In this document: positions 27,331 to 36,357 of the stretch, piece by piece
Position numbering within the stretch: position 1 is the stretch's first letter
Layout of the letters: each line of letters starts with the position of its first letter
NCBI RefSeq assembly: GCF_025457605.1
Contig: NZ_JAMZFY010000001.1
Coordinates: 1,674,001-1,738,000, forward strand
Direction: 5' to 3'
DNA from: Haloarcula laminariae
GTDB lineage: Archaea > Halobacteriota > Halobacteria > Halobacteriales > Haloarculaceae
DNA length: 64,000 bases
Notes under the pieces: model-generated
Seen by the model: only the letters and a program-made list of their open reading frames with translations
The model's database searches: none
Told to the model about the DNA's origin: nothing
Translations under genes and position numbers: made by a program

Positions 27331-27897
27331 ATGCACGACCCGATATCCGTCCGGGAGGTGATGAACCGTGAGTACGTCGGTGCGAGCGCGTCGGACGGGC
27401 TCGTCGAGACGGCGGAGCTGTTGGTTCGCGAAGGCGAGGCGGTGGCGCTCGTCCTGCAAGGGACCGACACGGTCGCTGTCGTCACCCGGGCAGATATCCT
27501 CGGCTATCTCGTTTCGGAAGGGGACCCGGAGACCGCGACAGTCGAGGACGTGATGACGGAATCGTACCCGTCCGTCGGCCCGGAGGCGCGGTTGCCGGAG
27601 GCGCGTGACCGGATGGCGACCAACTCGACACAGTGGGTCGTCGTCGAGGACGGGGAACCGCTGGGGACGCTGACCGGACAGGACATCCTCTCGTCGGTCC
27701 GCCTGGAGAGCGAGGCTACCGAGCAACCGGAAGCGGTCGCCCAGGTGGCGACGCCCGAACAGGCGACCGCCGACGGTACCACGGCCACGGAGGACTCCTT
27801 CGAGGAGCAGGGCATCTGTTCGGCCTGTGGCACGCTCACCCGGTCGCTCGCGTCGCTGAACGGCCAGTTGCTCTGTGCGGACTGCCGGGACGTGTAG
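27331..27897 (+). CDS. CBS-domain pair with C-terminal zinc ribbon
   Basis: 188 residues. Two CBS domains (VREVMNREYVGASASDGLVETAELLVREGEAVALVLQG and VEDVMTESYPSVGPEARLPEARDRMATNSTQWVVVEDGEPLGTLTGQDIL) are linked by an acidic stretch to a zinc ribbon (CSACGTLTRSLASLNGQLLCADC). It probably binds adenine nucleotides and contacts nucleic acid or a partner through the ribbon. TTTTAGA about 29 bases above ATG 27331 suggests a leaderless message. Confidence 0.88.
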   Translation: MHDPISVREVMNREYVGASASDGLVETAELLVREGEAVALVLQGTDTVAVVTRADILGYLVSEGDPETATVEDVMTESYPSVGPEARLPEARDRMATNSTQWVVVEDGEPLGTLTGQDILSSVRLESEATEQPEAVAQVATPEQATADGTTATEDSFEEQGICSACGTLTRSLASLNGQLLCADCRDV

Positions 27898-27919
27898 CCG
27901 ACACAAGCGTTTTGCGACC

Positions 27920-28405
27920 GTGGTACGCATTCCCGCCGTGGACATCACGACCCCGTCGACGGAGCTGACCGACCGCCTCACCGAGATGTGGGTCGAACTC
28001 GCCAGGGACCAGCGGGACTACGGCTCGCATCTCCTGGGGCCCGAGAACCGGGCCGTCATCCGTGAGACCGTGGTCCAGCGCATCGTCTCGGACAACCTCC
28101 TCGTGGCCCGCCAAGACGATGCTGTCGTCGGTTTCGTCATGTTCAGCGTCGACCGCGGCCGGTACGACCAGGACGTGACGGCCGGGCTCGTCGAGAACAT
28201 CTACGTCGTGCCGGCGGCGCGGCGGGACGGTGTCGGGAGCGCGCTCCTGCGGGCCGCCGAGGAACGGTTGGTCGACGGCGGCGCGACGGTGATACAGCTG
28301 GAGGCGATGGCCGAAAACGACGCGGCCCGACAGTTCTACGCCGCCCACGGGTACGCCCCCCACCGGCTGGAGCTCGAGAAGTCGACCGAAAACGACACGG
28401 CTTAA
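27920..28405 (+). CDS. GNAT family N-acetyltransferase
   Basis: 161 residues from GTG 27920; GTG 27938 (VDITTPSTELTDRL) is an alternative, and longer starts would overlap the CBS gene. Motif A of GNAT enzymes is clear: VENIYVVPAARRDGVGSALLRAAEERLVDGGA, followed by LEAMAENDAARQFYAAHGYAPH. It transfers acetyl from acetyl-CoA to an unknown amine or protein N-terminus. It lies 26 bases upstream of tRNA-Thr. Confidence 0.88.
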   Translation: MVRIPAVDITTPSTELTDRLTEMWVELARDQRDYGSHLLGPENRAVIRETVVQRIVSDNLLVARQDDAVVGFVMFSVDRGRYDQDVTAGLVENIYVVPAARRDGVGSALLRAAEERLVDGGATVIQLEAMAENDAARQFYAAHGYAPHRLELEKSTENDTA

Positions 28406-28431
28406 AACGTCCCCCCACAACGGTCGGACGC

Positions 28432-28505
28432 GCCAGGGGAGCTTGGGTGGTCCAAGCACTCGACTTGTAATCGAGAGTTCGTGGGTTCAAATCCCACCCC
28501 TGGCT
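28432..28505 (+). tRNA. tRNA-Thr (anticodon UGU)
   Basis: 74 bases. Acceptor GCCAGGG/CCCTGGC with discriminator T, D arm GCTTGGGTGGTCCAAGC, anticodon stem CTCGA/TCGAG enclosing CTTGTAA (anticodon TGT), T arm GTGGG-TTCAAAT-CCCAC. CCA is not encoded and no intron is present. Confidence 0.96.
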
Positions 28506-28849
28506 CTGGTCCTTTTGCGCGGGCCTCTCGAATCGATTCCGAACGTTCGGTCGAACGGAACGGGTTCCAGTTTCATAGACAACCAAGCTATGCTGAGCGG
28601 TGGAGACGAGCTTACAGCGTGATATCGTTCCGGGACAGCAGCGGGACGACCAAAGGGGTCCGCCGTGCCAGTGGCCGCTTTCCGGCGTGAGCGAGTTGGG
28701 TGGAAACCGGGTCGGCGACTACGGGAGGGCGGCGCGTCTGGTGGGCTGTAAGGAGAACAGGTGGTGTGGATGTTCGGCGCTTTCACGGACAGACCAACCG
28801 CCGGAACCAATTCCTGAATCTTAACATTGTTACCCGGATAGACGTGTGT
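28506..28849. other. Intergenic region with promoter of the winged-helix gene
   Basis: 344 bases without a convincing gene. The last 30 bases hold AT-rich TCTTAACATTG, a likely promoter placing transcription near ATG 28850. The 11-mer ACATTGTTACC (28824-28834) inside it recurs with one change (ACATTGTAACC) upstream of the acyl-CoA operon. The rest shows no RNA or repeat that I recognise. Confidence 0.5.
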
Positions 28850-29377
28850 ATGGCAAATGATACGCCGGCATACGAGTTCAAAGAACGGGACGTCTATATC
28901 CTCAGAGAGCTTGCCAAAAACTCTAGCATCTCCTCCCGGGAACTCGCCGAAATCCTCGAAGACGAGTACGGTATCGATGTCTCGTACGTCACCGTCAACG
29001 AGTCCATCCGGAACATGCGTGAGGCGGGCGTGTTCCGGGAGGCAATCGTTCCCAACGAGGAGTATTTCATATTCGAACTGTTCGAATTCAAGTTCAACCC
29101 CGAGTATTTCGCGGACGAGTGGCGCGAGACGATGGAGCACATCCGCGGCGACGAACACACACTCATGTACTTCCTGTCGGACGGCGAGTACCAGTGGAAG
29201 TCCATCATGCTATTTCCCACGCGCGAACACGGCGAGCGCTGGCTCCACGAGTTCTACAAGAACCACGGCAAGACAGTGCTGAACGTCCGAACAAGCGTGA
29301 TGACGAACGTCCTGGAGTTCGGCGCCAGCCCCGAGCTCTTCGATTACCTCGACGGCGACGACGACTACCAGTTCTAG
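28850..29377 (+). CDS. Winged-helix transcriptional regulator
   Basis: 175 residues from ATG 28850; the frame is open further upstream but the conserved start and the promoter spacing fit this codon. The N-terminal winged helix (ERDVYILRELAKNSSISSRELAEILEDEYGIDVSYVTVNESIRNMREAGVF) is like Lrp/AsnC-type HTHs. The C-terminal domain (about residues 70-170) has aromatic-rich strands and helices without a known ligand motif. It faces the fatty-acid/acyl-CoA operon (convergent with the ligase) and a shared promoter motif suggests it regulates both itself and that operon (inference). Confidence 0.8.
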   Translation: MANDTPAYEFKERDVYILRELAKNSSISSRELAEILEDEYGIDVSYVTVNESIRNMREAGVFREAIVPNEEYFIFELFEFKFNPEYFADEWRETMEHIRGDEHTLMYFLSDGEYQWKSIMLFPTREHGERWLHEFYKNHGKTVLNVRTSVMTNVLEFGASPELFDYLDGDDDYQF

Positions 29378-29387
29378 CCGCGCGGCG

Positions 29388-31028
29388 CTACTCCTCGACG
29401 GGCAGCGACCCGTACTCCGACTCGAAGCGCTCGACGAGCCGTCGCTTGTTGTATTTCCCGGTTGTCGTCTTCGGCACCTCGTCGATGAACTCGAAGCGGT
29501 CCGGGAGCCACCACTTCGGGAACTCCGCGAGCAAGTGGTCGCGGAGGCCCTCAGCGGTCACGTCGTCCGCTGCGACGACGTACGCCACCGGGCGTTCCTG
29601 CCACTTCTCGTGTGGGACGCCGATGACGGTGGCTTCCTCGATTCCATCGTGGCCGACGATCGCGTTCTCCAGTTCGATGCTGGAAATCCACTCGCCGCCG
29701 CTCTTGATGACGTCATCGAGCCTGTCGACCACGTCGATGTTGCCGTACTCGTCGATAGTGGCGACGTCGCCGCTCCGGAACCACCCGTCGCCCGTGAACG
29801 AGGCCTTTGTCGCGTCGGGCCGCTGGTAGTACTCGCCGGCGAGCCACGGGGCTCGCGCCTGCACTTCGCCGGGCGTCTCGCCGTCGTGGGGCACCGATTC
29901 GCCGGTCTCGTCGCGGAGCCGAACCTGGACGCCCGGCGCCGGGATGCCCGCTTTCATCCGGAGGCGGTCCCGTTCCTCTTCGGGCAGTTCCCGCATCTCC
30001 GTCGTCATCAGTGTGTTCGCGAGGTGGGGCGATGCCTCCGTCATCCCGTATCCCTGACCGATGGGCGCGTCGTAGACCTCCTCGAACTTCCGGATGAGCG
30101 ACGCCGGCGGGGAGCTCCCGCCGATGAGCACGTCCTGTAGCGAGTCCAGCACGTCCGGGCCGAGGTCGGCGGATCCCTCGATGACGCGGTCGACCTCCAG
30201 CCAGACGGTCGGCACCGCGGCCGCGACGGTGACTGCCTCCTCCCGTATCAGCGGGATGAGTTCGTCCGGGTCGGTCCGCTGGCCCGGGAGCACGATTTTC
30301 GCGCCGGTGAACGTCGTCGTGTACGGGAGCCCCCAGCCGTTGACGTGGAACATCGGCACCACCGGCATTACGGTGTCGTTCTCGCTGACGCCGAACACGT
30401 CGACGTGGCTGTGCATCAGCGTGTGGAGAAACTGGCCACGATGCGTGTACTGGACGCCCTTCGGCAGGCCGGTAGTGCCGGACGTGTAACAGAGCGCGCT
30501 TTCGGTTTCCTCGTCGATAGCGGGCCAGTCGTAGTCGGTGTCGTAGCCGTCGATGAACGACTCGTAGTCGGTGACCGGCTCCAGCGACGTGTCCGGCACG
30601 TCGCTTCGGTCGCCGAGAATCACGTACTGCTCGACGGTGTCGAGCTCGTCAGCCACGGATTCGAGCACGCCCACGAACTGCGGGTCGACGAACATCAGTC
30701 GGTCCTGGGCCTCCTCGATGATCTCGACGAGGTGGTGTTCCGGCAGCCGGTGGTTCACCATGTGGATGCTGCGCGCGCTGCAGGACGGTCCGAAGTAGAG
30801 CTCGAAGTGCCGGTAGTGGTTGACCGCCATCACGCCCGACCGGTCGCCGTCCGCCATCCCGTAGTCGTCCAGCGCGTGTGCGAGCTGACTGATGCGCTCG
30901 TAGGCGTCGCCGTACGTGTAGCGGTGGGTGCTACCGTCGGGGAGCGCGGTGACGATCTCTTTGTGGTCGAAGAGGTCTCGGGCGCGTTCAAGGAACTTCG
31001 TTATCGTGAGGTCGTAGTCCATTGTCAT
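29388..31028 (-). CDS. Acyl-CoA synthetase (fatty acid--CoA ligase)
   Basis: 546 residues. Adenylate-forming enzyme: AMP-binding motif LCYTSGTTGLPKGVQYTHRG near residue 180, GYGMTEASP (A5), TGDGWFRSGDVATIDEYGNIDVVDRLDDVIKSGGEWIS and the C-terminal catalytic lysine region TTTGKYNKRRL. Activates a fatty acid to its CoA ester for the thiolase and HAD-ECH enzymes encoded upstream. The start overlaps the DUF35 stop (ATGA); MDYDL at 31022 is an alternative start. Chain length is not predictable. Confidence 0.93.
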   Translation of the reverse strand: MTMDYDLTITKFLERARDLFDHKEIVTALPDGSTHRYTYGDAYERISQLAHALDDYGMADGDRSGVMAVNHYRHFELYFGPSCSARSIHMVNHRLPEHHLVEIIEEAQDRLMFVDPQFVGVLESVADELDTVEQYVILGDRSDVPDTSLEPVTDYESFIDGYDTDYDWPAIDEETESALCYTSGTTGLPKGVQYTHRGQFLHTLMHSHVDVFGVSENDTVMPVVPMFHVNGWGLPYTTTFTGAKIVLPGQRTDPDELIPLIREEAVTVAAAVPTVWLEVDRVIEGSADLGPDVLDSLQDVLIGGSSPPASLIRKFEEVYDAPIGQGYGMTEASPHLANTLMTTEMRELPEEERDRLRMKAGIPAPGVQVRLRDETGESVPHDGETPGEVQARAPWLAGEYYQRPDATKASFTGDGWFRSGDVATIDEYGNIDVVDRLDDVIKSGGEWISSIELENAIVGHDGIEEATVIGVPHEKWQERPVAYVVAADDVTAEGLRDHLLAEFPKWWLPDRFEFIDEVPKTTTGKYNKRRLVERFESEYGSLPVEE

Positions 31029-31534
31029 GCTGTATCATCCCGCGGAGTGAATCGATAAAACACCCTGTTCTGGTCGGTCGGGCCGTCGATGTCCACGACC
31101 TGCAGCGTGACGGGGTCGCCGATAGCGAGGTCGTCGTAGTCGACGCCGTCGATGCGGGCGGACAACTGGATGTCGATGCCGTCCAGGTCGACGACGCCCG
31201 TGACGAACGGCGTGTCCATCCCGAGCGGGCCGCCGCCCCTGACGGCGGCGAACGCAAACAGTGTCCCTTCGTGGGGCAGCGAGACGTATTCGAGGTCGTC
31301 GCTCGTACACTCGGGACAGACGACCCGCGGCGGGAAGTGACGCTCGCCGCAGTCCCGACACGCCGTCGTCGACAGCGACCCGTCGCGGAGGCGGTCGTAG
31401 AACTCGTGAATCCGAGTGTTGTCGGCGTCCTGCAGGTCGTAGAAGTCGAGCAGACGCGGCATCTCGATGGTCTCGGGCACCGAGACCGTCGTCCGCGGCG
31501 GTTCGTCGTCGGTGTGGTCGGTGTCGTCGGTCAT
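31025..31534 (-). CDS. DUF35 zinc-ribbon/OB-fold acyl-CoA-associated protein
   Basis: 169 residues. A rubredoxin-like zinc ribbon (CRDCGERHFPPRVVCPECTSDDLEYV, two CxxC pairs) follows an N-terminal helix (LLDFYDLQDADNTRIHEFYDRLRDG) and leads into an OB fold with GTLFAFAAV and PFVTGVVDLDGIDIQLSARI. Such proteins bind thiolases as partners that hold CoA or channel intermediates. The gene overlaps the thiolase gene by four bases and the ligase gene by four, supporting a thiolase-DUF35 complex here. Confidence 0.9.
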   Translation of the reverse strand: MTDDTDHTDDEPPRTTVSVPETIEMPRLLDFYDLQDADNTRIHEFYDRLRDGSLSTTACRDCGERHFPPRVVCPECTSDDLEYVSLPHEGTLFAFAAVRGGGPLGMDTPFVTGVVDLDGIDIQLSARIDGVDYDDLAIGDPVTLQVVDIDGPTDQNRVFYRFTPRDDTA

Positions 31535-32727
31535 TGTGGGTCCCTCGCGAGCGTCATCACGCTGTGGACGCTGCCGCTGCCGCTGAGATTGTGGATGAGG
31601 CCGGTCTCCGGGCTGTCCGGCACCTGTCGGGCGGCGTCGACCTCGCCGGTGAACTGCTTGTACACTTCGAGCGCTTGCGAGACGCCGGTCGCACCCAGCG
31701 GGTGTCCACAGCCCAGGAGTCCGCCGCGGGGGTTGACGGCGATATCACCGTCGAGTTCGCTGCGCCCGTCTTCGATGAACTGACCGCCCTCGCCTTTCTC
31801 CACCCAGCCGAGGTCCTCGTACTCGATGATTTCGCTGATGGAGAAGCAGTCGTGAATCTCCGCGACGTCGAGCTCCTCGACCGGGTCGTCGATGCCCGCC
31901 TGCTCGTAGGCCTGCTCGGCGGCCTCCGTCGCCTGGGGCCACGCCGACAGCGACGGGAGGTTGTTGATGGAGTTGCTCGCCATGCAGGACTGCCCGCTGC
32001 CCGTGACGTACGCCGCGGTGTCAGTGAGCTCGCGGGCCTTCTCCTCGCTGACGAGCAGGAGGCCGGCGGCGCCGTCCGTGATGCCGCTGCAGTCCAGCAG
32101 GCACAGCGGCGGCGCGACCGGGTACGAGTCCAGCACGTCGTCGACGTCGACCTCCTGCTGGAACTGCGCGTACGGGTTGTTCGCGGCGTGGCGCTTGTTC
32201 TTCGCGCTCACCTTCGCGAGTTGTTCGCGGGTGGTGCCGTACTCGTGCATGTGGCGCTGGGCGAACATCGAGAAGAACGACGGCGCGTTCAGGCCGTTGA
32301 CACCGTCGAACTCGCGGTCGAGCACGTTCGTCATGCCCGATTGGGTCTCCTCCATGTGGTCGTCGCCGAGGTTCATCTTCTCGACGCCGAGCACGAGCGC
32401 GACGTCTATCTGGCCGGCGGCGATGGCGAGCCACGCGTACCGCAGCGCAGCCTGACCGCTCGCACACGCCAGCTCCGTTCGGGATATCATCTTCGAGGCG
32501 TGGACGCCCAGGAGCTCGGCCGCGAGCGGCGCGACGTGGCTCTGGAAGGCGAACCGCTCGGGCTGGACCGCGCCGAGGAACAGCCCCTCGACGTCGTCCG
32601 GCCCGAGCCCGTCCACGTCGTCGAAGGTGGCCTTCCCGGCCTCCTGTGCGAGGTCCTTCCACGTCGCCTCGCGCTTGCCCCAGTCCGCGTGTCCGCCGCC
32701 GACGACCGCAGCGTTCCGGGTCATCAC
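31531..32727 (-). CDS. Thiolase family protein (acetyl-CoA C-acyltransferase, SCP2-type)
   Basis: 398 residues. The nucleophile is in ELACASGQAALRYAWLAI, the histidine motif in AEIHDCFSISEIIEYEDLG, and the C-terminal GGLLGCGHPLGATGVSQ holds the second catalytic pair. This layout is of the archaeal/SCP2 thiolases that work with a DUF35 protein, which is encoded next to it. It probably cleaves 3-ketoacyl-CoA; condensation is the alternative. Its start overlaps the stop of the HAD-ECH gene. Confidence 0.92.
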   Translation of the reverse strand: MMTRNAAVVGGGHADWGKREATWKDLAQEAGKATFDDVDGLGPDDVEGLFLGAVQPERFAFQSHVAPLAAELLGVHASKMISRTELACASGQAALRYAWLAIAAGQIDVALVLGVEKMNLGDDHMEETQSGMTNVLDREFDGVNGLNAPSFFSMFAQRHMHEYGTTREQLAKVSAKNKRHAANNPYAQFQQEVDVDDVLDSYPVAPPLCLLDCSGITDGAAGLLLVSEEKARELTDTAAYVTGSGQSCMASNSINNLPSLSAWPQATEAAEQAYEQAGIDDPVEELDVAEIHDCFSISEIIEYEDLGWVEKGEGGQFIEDGRSELDGDIAVNPRGGLLGCGHPLGATGVSQALEVYKQFTGEVDAARQVPDSPETGLIHNLSGSGSVHSVMTLARDPQ

Positions 32728-34661
32728 TCGAACTCCGGTTCGCGGTCGTCTCTGAACGCCGTCACGCCCTCGATCATGTCATCCGTGGTCGTGAGGAGGC
32801 CAAAGGCCTGGCTCTCGGAGTCGAGGCCGGCCTGCAGGCTGGCGTCCTGTCCGTCGTCGATGACGCGCTTTGCGACCTTCAGCGCCGTCTTCGGGCCGTT
32901 CGCGAGGTCGTCGACGAACTCCTCGACGACCTCGTCGAACTCCGCTTCGGGGACGGCGCGGTTGAGCAGCCCCCAGTCGGCGGCGCGCTCGGCGGAGAGC
33001 TGCTCGCCGCGGAAGACGAGCTCCTTCGCGCGGCCCTCGCCGACGATACGCGTGAGCCGCTGGGTGCCGCCGCCGCCCGGGATGAGCCCGAGATTGATTT
33101 CGGGCGCGCCCAGCGAGGAGTCGGCCGTCGCGAGCCGGAGGTCGCAGGCGAGCGCGATTTCGAAGCCCGCCCCCAGGCAGAAGCCGTCGATGCGCGCGAG
33201 CGTCGGACGCTCGAACTTGTCGATGGCCTGAATCGTCTCGTCGACGTCCATCAGCTCGGTCGGCTCAGAGGCCATGAACCCCGTGATGTCCGCACCGGAG
33301 CTGAACGCCTGCCCGGCGCCCGAGAACACCACGCAGGACACCTCGTCGGTGTCGGCGTTGTCGAGAGCCTCCTTCACCTCGCCGAACATCGTCTCGGAGA
33401 ACGCGTTCAGCCGCTCCGGGCGGTCGAACTCGATTTCGAGGACGCCGCGTTCGGTGAGTTCCTTGTTGATGTACTGGTAGGGGCCGTCGCCGGTGTAGTC
33501 GTGGAAACCGCGGCCGGCGTCGACGCCCGTGTGGCCGTCCTCGACGAGCTCCACGAGGTACTCCGCGGGTGCGAACCGCTCCGAGCCCGTCTCCTCGTGG
33601 AGCGTGCGGAGCTTCTCGAGTACGGTGTCGAGACCGAGCTGGTCGCCGAGTCGGCAGGCGCCCTCGGGGAAACGCGCGCCGAGGCGGCTCCCGAGGTCGA
33701 TGTCGTCCGGGGTCGCGACACCGCCGCCGACGAGCTTCGCGGCCTCGTTGACCATCCGCGCCTCGATGCGGAGCCAGTCGAACCCGTCGCCGTCGCCGGG
33801 CTCGTAGTTCGGGCCCTCGCCCTCCCAGTCGTAGAACCCCCGTCCGGTCTTCTTCCCGAGGTGGTCCGCGTCGACCTTCTCCGCGATGGCGGGCGGCGAG
33901 TCCAGGTCCGTGTCCTCCCGGAAGTGGTAGGCGATGTCGATGCCCGTGTAGTCCGCGAGCTCGAACGGCCCCATCGGGTAGCCCCGCTGGTAGACCATCG
34001 CCGCGTCGGCCCGCTGAATCGTGGTCTCGTCGCCCGAGAGCATCCACGCCGCCTCCTCGATGAACGGCAGCATGACGTTGTTCACGATGAAGCCGTGCAC
34101 GTCGCGCTTGACGTCGATGGCGCGCTTGTCGAGGTCGTCGACGAACGCGTGGATGGCTTCGAGGGTCGCCTCGCTGGTCCGCTCGCCGTGGACGACCTCC
34201 ACGAGGTCCATCTTCACGGGCGGGTTGAAGAAGTGCGCGCCGACGACCTGTTCGGGGCGGTCGGTCGCGGCCCCGATATCGGTGATGCTCAGGCCGGAGG
34301 TGTTCGACGCCAGAAGGGCGTGGTCGGGCGCGTGGTCGTCGACCTCCGCGAACGTCTCGCGCTTCAGACTGAGGTTCTCGGGAATCGCCTCGATGACGAG
34401 GTCCGCGTCGGCGACAGCGGCTTCGAGGTCCGTCTCGCCGGAGAGGCGGGCGCGTACGCCGTCGGCCGGCTCGTCGAGCTTGCCCTTCTCTTCGAGCTTC
34501 CCGAGGCTCCACTCTATCTGTTCGAGGCCGTCATCGACGAGCTCCTCGTTGATGTCCCGCAGTACCACGTCGTAGCTCGCAATGGCGGCGAGTTCAGCGA
34601 TACCGTGACCCATGCTGCCGGCGCCGAGTACGGTCACATCTTCTATGTCGTTCGCTCCCAT
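32724..34661 (-). CDS. 3-hydroxyacyl-CoA dehydrogenase/enoyl-CoA hydratase fusion
   Basis: 645 residues from ATG 34661; the upstream in-frame ATG (34673) would lie above the start predicted by TATA at 34682-34688. The N-terminal half is the NAD-dependent dehydrogenase (VTVLGAGSMGHGIAELAA, ASNTSGLSITDI, GAHFFNPPVKMDLVEVVHG) and the C-terminal half is the hydratase (SSGADITGFM, GAGFEIALACDLRLATADSSLGAPEINLGLIPGGGGTQRL). This order is the reverse of bacterial FadB and is found in archaea. It performs the middle two steps of beta-oxidation. First gene of the operon. Confidence 0.94.
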   Translation of the reverse strand: MGANDIEDVTVLGAGSMGHGIAELAAIASYDVVLRDINEELVDDGLEQIEWSLGKLEEKGKLDEPADGVRARLSGETDLEAAVADADLVIEAIPENLSLKRETFAEVDDHAPDHALLASNTSGLSITDIGAATDRPEQVVGAHFFNPPVKMDLVEVVHGERTSEATLEAIHAFVDDLDKRAIDVKRDVHGFIVNNVMLPFIEEAAWMLSGDETTIQRADAAMVYQRGYPMGPFELADYTGIDIAYHFREDTDLDSPPAIAEKVDADHLGKKTGRGFYDWEGEGPNYEPGDGDGFDWLRIEARMVNEAAKLVGGGVATPDDIDLGSRLGARFPEGACRLGDQLGLDTVLEKLRTLHEETGSERFAPAEYLVELVEDGHTGVDAGRGFHDYTGDGPYQYINKELTERGVLEIEFDRPERLNAFSETMFGEVKEALDNADTDEVSCVVFSGAGQAFSSGADITGFMASEPTELMDVDETIQAIDKFERPTLARIDGFCLGAGFEIALACDLRLATADSSLGAPEINLGLIPGGGGTQRLTRIVGEGRAKELVFRGEQLSAERAADWGLLNRAVPEAEFDEVVEEFVDDLANGPKTALKVAKRVIDDGQDASLQAGLDSESQAFGLLTTTDDMIEGVTAFRDDREPEFE

Positions 34662-34681
34662 CGTGAAACACAAGGTAAGCC

Positions 34682-34708
34682 TATAACTTAAGCTATTGGT
34701 TACAATGT
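34682..34708 (-). promoter_or_regulatory. Promoter and candidate operator of the acyl-CoA operon
   Basis: On the minus strand AGTTATA (34688-34682) is a TATA box about 24 bases above ATG 34661. Immediately above it ACATTGTAACC (34708-34698) matches ACATTGTTACC before the winged-helix gene (28824-28834) at 10 of 11 positions, suggesting a common operator. Confidence 0.45.
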
Positions 34709-34796
34709 ATGTCTAATGGTCGTTTTATCTTAACTGTAGAAGAATAGTCGGTGCCCACGACCGTCCCCATCCCTCCGGCGCGGTAACGGCCGATTG

Positions 34797-36023
34797 TCAC
34801 TCGATGGGGAACTGTAGCTCGGCGGCCTGCTCGGTTTGGGGGTAGACGAGGCGCTGTTGGCCGTCCCACCACTGCGCGCTCGCGGCCGAGAGTTGGCCCT
34901 CCGCGGGCATCCCGTGCTCGTCGAAACTGAACTCCCCGATGACCGTACTGAACTCCGTCTCGTCGAGCGATGTCCGCACGCTCTCGGGGTCGGCGCTGCC
35001 GGCGGCGGCCAGGGCCTGCTCGGTGGTCTGTGCGAGGTTGTAGCCGACGCCGACCATCACGCGAGGCGTCTCGCCGTCGTTCCGGTCGGCGTACGTGCTC
35101 AGGAGCGCCTCGTTGCCGTTGCTGGTCATCCCGGGTGCCCAGCCCGGACACATGGTGACGTAGCTCCCCTGTTCGCCGAGCGCCGACCACCACGCCTGCG
35201 GGTCCGCGGCGCGCACGAACTCGATGAAATCGGGCATGTAGTCGGAGTTGTTCAGTTGGTTCATCGCGGTGATGCCGTCCGGCGGCTGTGGACACCCGAC
35301 GAGCGCTTCGACCCCCGCGCTCTGGGTCTGTGAGATGAGCGTCGAGAAGTCCTCGTTGCCGGGGTTGTACGTCTCCCGCATCGCGATATCGTAGCCCGCG
35401 TCCGAGAGCTTCGTGTCCCAGGCCTCGGCCATCTCGGCGCCCCAGCCGGAGTTCTCCTCCCAGATACCGACCGCCTGCGGGCGGTCGTTTTCCGGAACCA
35501 GTTCCAGCATCCCGGTCGTCGCACGCGTGACGTCGCGCGTCTTCGGGAACGGCGTATACGTCCACTCTTTGTCCCCGGAGACGAGCGGCTCCTGATAGCA
35601 GGTGGCGACAGCGAGGAACGGCAGTCCGTTGTTCTCCGCGTACGCCGACCCCGACATGACGAGCGGACTGGAGAAACTCCCCCAGATCATGTCGACATCG
35701 TTGTTGCTAGTGAGCTGTTGGAGCTGCTGGCGGAGCGTTGTCGGGTCGCTTTCGTCGTCCTTGACGAGGAGTTCGACCTCTTGGTCGACGGTGTCGCCCT
35801 CGTTGAGCGCCTCCACGCCGAGCTCGTAGCCGGTGAGCATCTCCTTGCCGACCGGGGCCAGCCGTCCGGTCTCCGGGACCGCGGCCGCGATAGTGACCGT
35901 GTCGGAGCTGTCACTACCGTTGAAAGCGATGCAGCCCGCCAGACTACTCAGGCCAGTCGCGCCCGCTGTGCCGGCAATTTTCAGGAACGACCGGCGACCG
36001 CGTTCACTGTCAGGTGTACCCAT
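34797..36023 (-). CDS. Periplasmic-type substrate-binding lipoprotein (LivJ-like)
   Basis: 408 residues. The Tat motif RRSFLK and a lipobox (SLAGC, Cys about residue 31) show export and membrane anchoring. The body is a family 6 leucine-binding-protein type domain (VTIAAAVPETGRLAPVGKEMLTGYELGVEALNEG, DMIWGSFSSPLVMSGSAYAE, GVEALVGCPQPPDGITAMNQL). The ligand may be a branched-chain amino acid or an aliphatic or aromatic acid. No permease or ATPase gene is adjacent. It lies upstream of the acyl-CoA operon on the same strand and has its own TATA (ATTTAACAATA near 36050). Confidence 0.9.
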   Translation of the reverse strand: MGTPDSERGRRSFLKIAGTAGATGLSSLAGCIAFNGSDSSDTVTIAAAVPETGRLAPVGKEMLTGYELGVEALNEGDTVDQEVELLVKDDESDPTTLRQQLQQLTSNNDVDMIWGSFSSPLVMSGSAYAENNGLPFLAVATCYQEPLVSGDKEWTYTPFPKTRDVTRATTGMLELVPENDRPQAVGIWEENSGWGAEMAEAWDTKLSDAGYDIAMRETYNPGNEDFSTLISQTQSAGVEALVGCPQPPDGITAMNQLNNSDYMPDFIEFVRAADPQAWWSALGEQGSYVTMCPGWAPGMTSNGNEALLSTYADRNDGETPRVMVGVGYNLAQTTEQALAAAGSADPESVRTSLDETEFSTVIGEFSFDEHGMPAEGQLSAASAQWWDGQQRLVYPQTEQAAELQFPIE

Positions 36024-36357
36024 GCATCACACCTCGACGCACATATTGTTAAATATTTCCCTCAATATAGGTTTGTGCGTGAGACGTAATTAGACAATTC
36101 GTATTTATTGTTCATCAGTCGTCGGGCGTGGTGTCCCCGCCAGGCCCACCCGCTAACTCCCATGTCGTGGAGTCGGCGGGGTTACGGCGCCAGCGCACGG
36201 GTCGCCGCGGAGGGACCGAATCCGTTCGAGTTGACAAACCACGGCGACCGGATTTGCATAGGTCCAGCACCGAAAGAAAAACGCCAAGCGGTGTGGTTCG
36301 GATTCCGTCTCGTCGATTCCGGGCGGCTCGCCGGTCAGGCCTCCCTGCGCCCCGGCC
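36024..36357. other. Intergenic region between binding protein and metal ATPase
   Basis: 334 bases. The first 100 bases are AT-rich and hold the promoter of the binding-protein gene and an inverted repeat ACAAT/ATTGT near 36095-36113. The rest is GC-rich without a convincing gene, tRNA or repeat. The downstream end is the stop side of the ATPase gene. Confidence 0.4.
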
